A DNA stretch of 64,000 bases from CAVXGU01 sp963761615. GTDB taxonomy: Bacteria > Acidobacteriota > Vicinamibacteria > Vicinamibacterales > CAVVIG01. The translations under genes and the position numbers were made by a program. Under the pieces are notes generated by a model that ran no database searches, was not told the origin of the DNA, and saw only the letters and a list, made by a program, of their open reading frames with translations. Where the stretch lies: contig CAVXGU010000004.1 of the NCBI GenBank assembly GCA_963761615.1, forward strand, positions 62,001-126,000, given 5' to 3'. Positions 61,339-64,000 of the stretch are shown piece after piece. Positions within the stretch are counted from its first letter, which is position 1. Each line of letters opens with the position of its first letter.

Positions 61339-63632
61339 ACATCCTCATCGCCACGGGCATCTTTCCCCCCGACATCGGAGGGCCGGCGACGTACGTGCCG
61401 ACGCTCGCCGCCGCCCTTGCGGCGCGCGGCCACGACGTGACGGTGATCACCACGAGCGATCGCGCCGGGACGCGGGACGATGGCCCGTATCGAGTGCTCC
61501 GGATTCGGCGAAGCCTTCCGCTGCCGCTGAAGGTGCTCCTGGTCGTGTGGACGATCTTCCGGCGCGGCCGGCGCGCGGACGTGCTGGTGACGAACGGCAT
61601 GGACGTCCAGGCGACGCTCGCCAACCTGCTGCTGCGCCGACCCCTCGCGATCAAGGTCGTCGGCGACTGGGTGTGGGAGCGCGCGCGGAACCAGGGGTGG
61701 ACGGACGAGACGTTCGACACGTTCCAGCAGCGCCGGCACGGTGGGCGGCTCGGCCTCTTGTGCCGCCTGCGGGACTGGTGCGTGCGCCGGGCGGCCGTGG
61801 TCATCGTGCCCAGCCACTTCCTCGGACGGACGGTGGCCGCCTGGGGCGTGCCCCCGCCGCGAATCCAGGTGATCGCGAACGCGGTCGCACCGTCCGACCA
61901 TCGTTCGCCGCCGGAGATTCCGCTGCCACCCGGTGAGCGCGTGATCGTCGTGGGCCGCCTCGTGCCCTGGAAGCGCGTCGACGCCCTGATCCGGGCGCTC
62001 GACGCCTGGCCGGCGCCGGTGGGTCTCATCATCGTCGGCGATGGACCCGAACGCGAGCGACTGGCCGGTCTGGCCGACCGGCTCGGGGTGGCGCGGCGCG
62101 TCTGGTTCGCCGGCACGCGCACGCCGTCGGACGTCGCTTCGCTCCTGGCGGCGTCCACGGTGTTCGTCCTCAACTCCACCTACGAGGGTCTGCCGCACGC
62201 GGCGCTCGAGGCGATGGAGGCCGGGGTCCCGATCGTCGCGACCGACGCCGGCGGCACGCGTGAAGCCGTCGACGACGGCGTGACCGGGGTCTTGATCCCG
62301 CCCGGCGACGAGGCCGCCTTGCCGCGTGCGGTTGCCGGCCTGCTCGCCGATCCCGCGCGGCGACGGGCGATGGCGGCCCGGGCACGCGAAGCGGCCGCCG
62401 CCCGCTTTGCGCCAGAACGCATGATTCGCGAGACGGAGTCGGTGCTCGACGCGCTGGGTCGCGCGGGCCGGCGGGTCTGCTTCATCGGCGCCGCACGGTA
62501 CGGCCGGCCGATCGATCACGCGTCGCGCGAGAAGTTCACGGCGCTCGCGCCGCTCGCGCGCCTGTCCGTCGTCGCGTTCAGCGATCGGCTGCGGTTCCGG
62601 CGATTCACGGAGGTCGCGGACCTCTACCTGATCCCGTCGCCTCCGTGGCCGCTGCTGCGCTACCTCGCCATGGGCTCGCTCGGGACGTCGTGTCTGGCCT
62701 GGTGCGTGCTGGTCCGCGGCGCGGACACGATCGTGGCGCAAAGCCCTTACGAGGGATTCCTGGGCGCCGTGGTGAAGCGGATGGCGTCGCTCGTCGGACG
62801 CCGTGTGGCGCTCGTGATCGAAAGCCACGGCGACTTCGAGGAGGACCTCTTCCTCCAGCGGACCGACCTTCCGGTCGGCCTGTATCGAGCCCTGATGCGC
62901 GCGACCGCACGGATCGCTTTCGGCGCGAGCGACGTCCTGCGTGCCGTCTCCAGTTCCACGCGCATGCAACTCCAGCGCGCGGCGCCGGGGAAGCCCTGTG
63001 TGGAATTCGTCGCGTGGACCGACCTCGATGCGTTCCGCCGGGCCGGGGAGGCCGCGGTCGAACGCTCCGCCGGGGGGCGCATTCTGTTCGCCGGCGGCAT
63101 CTTTCCGCGCAAGGGCGTCCACGTCCTGATCGAGGCGCTGCGGATCCTGTGGGGCGACGGACACCGGAACGTGGAGCTCCGGATCGCCGGGCAGGCGGCC
63201 GATCCGCGCCACGCCGAGGGCCTGCGGGCGACGATCGCCGAACTGGGTCTTCCGGCCGCATTTCTCGGACATCTCGCGCAGGACCGGCTGGCGCGTGAGA
63301 TGCGGCTCGCCGACGTGTTCGTGCTGCCGTCGCTCTCCGAGGGCCTGGGGCGCGTGCTGTTCGAGGCGCAGCTCTGCGGCGCCCTGGTCATCGGCGCCAA
63401 CGTCGGCGGCATTCCCGACCTCGTCGAGGACGGTCAGACCGGCCTGCTCGTGCCGGCCGGCGACGCCGCCGCGCTCGCCGACCGGCTCCGCTGGGCGCTC
63501 GATCATCCCGCGATGGCGCGCGAGATCGCGTGTCGCGGTCAGGCGTTCGCCCGCCGGACGTTCTCGGTCGATCGGTACGTCGACGGCTACGCGGCCGTCT
63601 TCGCGCGCGCGGCCGCCGTCCGGAGCGTGTGA
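61335..63632 (+). CDS. Double GT4 glycosyltransferase (two GT-B enzymes in one chain)
   Basis: This continuous 765-residue frame starts at GTG 61335. Residues 1 to about 375: NILIATGIFPPDIGGPATYVPTLA, VIVVGRLVPWKRVDALIRAL and donor-site STYEGLPHAALEAMEAG. Residues from about 380: VCFIGAARYGRPIDHASREKF, ESHGDFEEDLF, ILFAGGIFPRKGVHVLIEAL and donor-site LSEGLGRVLFEAQLCG. Each half is a full GT4. It is not related in a simple way to the fusion at 20260, so the locus contains two independent double enzymes. It probably adds two consecutive sugars, or controls chain extension. Confidence 0.87.
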   Translation: MNILIATGIFPPDIGGPATYVPTLAAALAARGHDVTVITTSDRAGTRDDGPYRVLRIRRSLPLPLKVLLVVWTIFRRGRRADVLVTNGMDVQATLANLLLRRPLAIKVVGDWVWERARNQGWTDETFDTFQQRRHGGRLGLLCRLRDWCVRRAAVVIVPSHFLGRTVAAWGVPPPRIQVIANAVAPSDHRSPPEIPLPPGERVIVVGRLVPWKRVDALIRALDAWPAPVGLIIVGDGPERERLAGLADRLGVARRVWFAGTRTPSDVASLLAASTVFVLNSTYEGLPHAALEAMEAGVPIVATDAGGTREAVDDGVTGVLIPPGDEAALPRAVAGLLADPARRRAMAARAREAAAARFAPERMIRETESVLDALGRAGRRVCFIGAARYGRPIDHASREKFTALAPLARLSVVAFSDRLRFRRFTEVADLYLIPSPPWPLLRYLAMGSLGTSCLAWCVLVRGADTIVAQSPYEGFLGAVVKRMASLVGRRVALVIESHGDFEEDLFLQRTDLPVGLYRALMRATARIAFGASDVLRAVSSSTRMQLQRAAPGKPCVEFVAWTDLDAFRRAGEAAVERSAGGRILFAGGIFPRKGVHVLIEALRILWGDGHRNVELRIAGQAADPRHAEGLRATIAELGLPAAFLGHLAQDRLAREMRLADVFVLPSLSEGLGRVLFEAQLCGALVIGANVGGIPDLVEDGQTGLLVPAGDAAALADRLRWALDHPAMAREIACRGQAFARRTFSVDRYVDGYAAVFARAAAVRSV

Positions 63633-63637
63633 GCGGC

Positions 63638-64000
63638 ATGCGGCTCCTCTGGTTCAACCTGGCGACGGACGCGGACGACGCCGTGCTCGGATTCACGACG
63701 GCCTGGCTTCGCAGCATGGCCGGGCGCGTCGACGCGATCGACGTGATCACCATGCGCGCGGGTCGGATCGAGGTGCCCGGGAACGTCCGCGTGTACTCGG
63801 TCGGCAAGGAGAGGGGTCATGGCGAGGCGCGGCGCCTCGCCGAGTTCTACCGGATTCTCACCCGCCTCACGTCCTCGCGGCGATACGACGCCTGCTTCGC
63901 CCACATGATGCCGCTCTTCGCGGTGCTCGCCGCCCCGCTGCTCCTGCCGCGCCGCGTGCCGATCACGGTCTGGTACACGCACCCGACGCCCGGGCCCGTG
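63638..64000 (+). CDS. Glycosyltransferase, N-terminal part (cut by window edge)
   Basis: ATG 63638 is 5 bp after the preceding stop, and the frame is open to the end of the window (121 residues). MRLLWFNLATDADDAVLGFTT, the IDVITMRAG strand and VWYTHPTP are consistent with the N-terminal GT-B domain of a GT4-type enzyme, though the donor-site half is missing. It shows that the operon continues to the right. Confidence 0.6.
   Translation, partial: MRLLWFNLATDADDAVLGFTTAWLRSMAGRVDAIDVITMRAGRIEVPGNVRVYSVGKERGHGEARRLAEFYRILTRLTSSRRYDACFAHMMPLFAVLAAPLLLPRRVPITVWYTHPTPGPV

Overview
This is a high-GC bacterial window holding about 46 protein genes, no rRNA or tRNA genes and no CRISPR array. I infer an Acidobacteriota of the Vicinamibacteria type. 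The clue is several families of short intergenic repeats: 48-bp units built on GCAGACCTTCAGGTCTGC, 8-bp ATTACCCC/ATCACCCC units, and 7-bp GAGAGCC and GCACCCA units. I associate these with that group from memory, so the assignment is an inference and not proof.

Region 1 (1-13.5 kb) is housekeeping and repeat-rich. A partial short-chain dehydrogenase stands divergent to soxR, with a recognisable SoxR box between them. Acetoacetyl-CoA synthetase follows, then a convergent mprF across a 48-bp repeat array. Next come a class A penicillin-binding protein, holB, ricT (yaaT), pdxA, smpB and a PIG-V-like mannosyltransferase. Repeats fill nearly every gap here. One has invaded the zinc-module region of holB, and another supplies the start region of the acetoacetyl-CoA synthetase gene.

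Region 2 (13.57-64 kb) is one large surface-polysaccharide locus that continues past the right edge. It contains no such repeats. Many of its genes overlap by 1-8 bases (ATGA, TGATG, GTGA), which indicates long operons. It has sugar-nucleotide enzymes: two RmlD-type reductases, a UDP-GlcNAc 2-epimerase, a PseB-type 4,6-dehydratase, an epimerase, an SDR, a Gfo/Idh dehydrogenase and a DegT aminotransferase. A nonulosonic-acid module is present: NeuA fused to a KdsC-like phosphatase, plus a NeuB lacking the SAF domain. It has more than 20 glycosyltransferase domains, including two proteins that each carry two GT4 enzymes. Three KpsC/KpsS-like proteins, several GT-C membrane enzymes, an O-antigen ligase/polymerase, a Wzx-type flippase, a polysaccharide deacetylase, methyltransferases and asparagine synthetase complete the set. 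A winged-helix regulator fused to a Rossmann domain probably controls part of the locus. No Wza/Wzc export or priming transferase gene is visible.

Between 18.9 and 55.6 kb, eight genes each carry an apparent single-base insertion that breaks the reading frame, and one of them also carries a compensating deletion. In every case the other frame resumes a good family match, and the downstream start-stop overlaps are kept. I annotate these as single frameshifted genes. Sequencing error is the simplest explanation, possibly context-dependent because several sites sit at GTAC.
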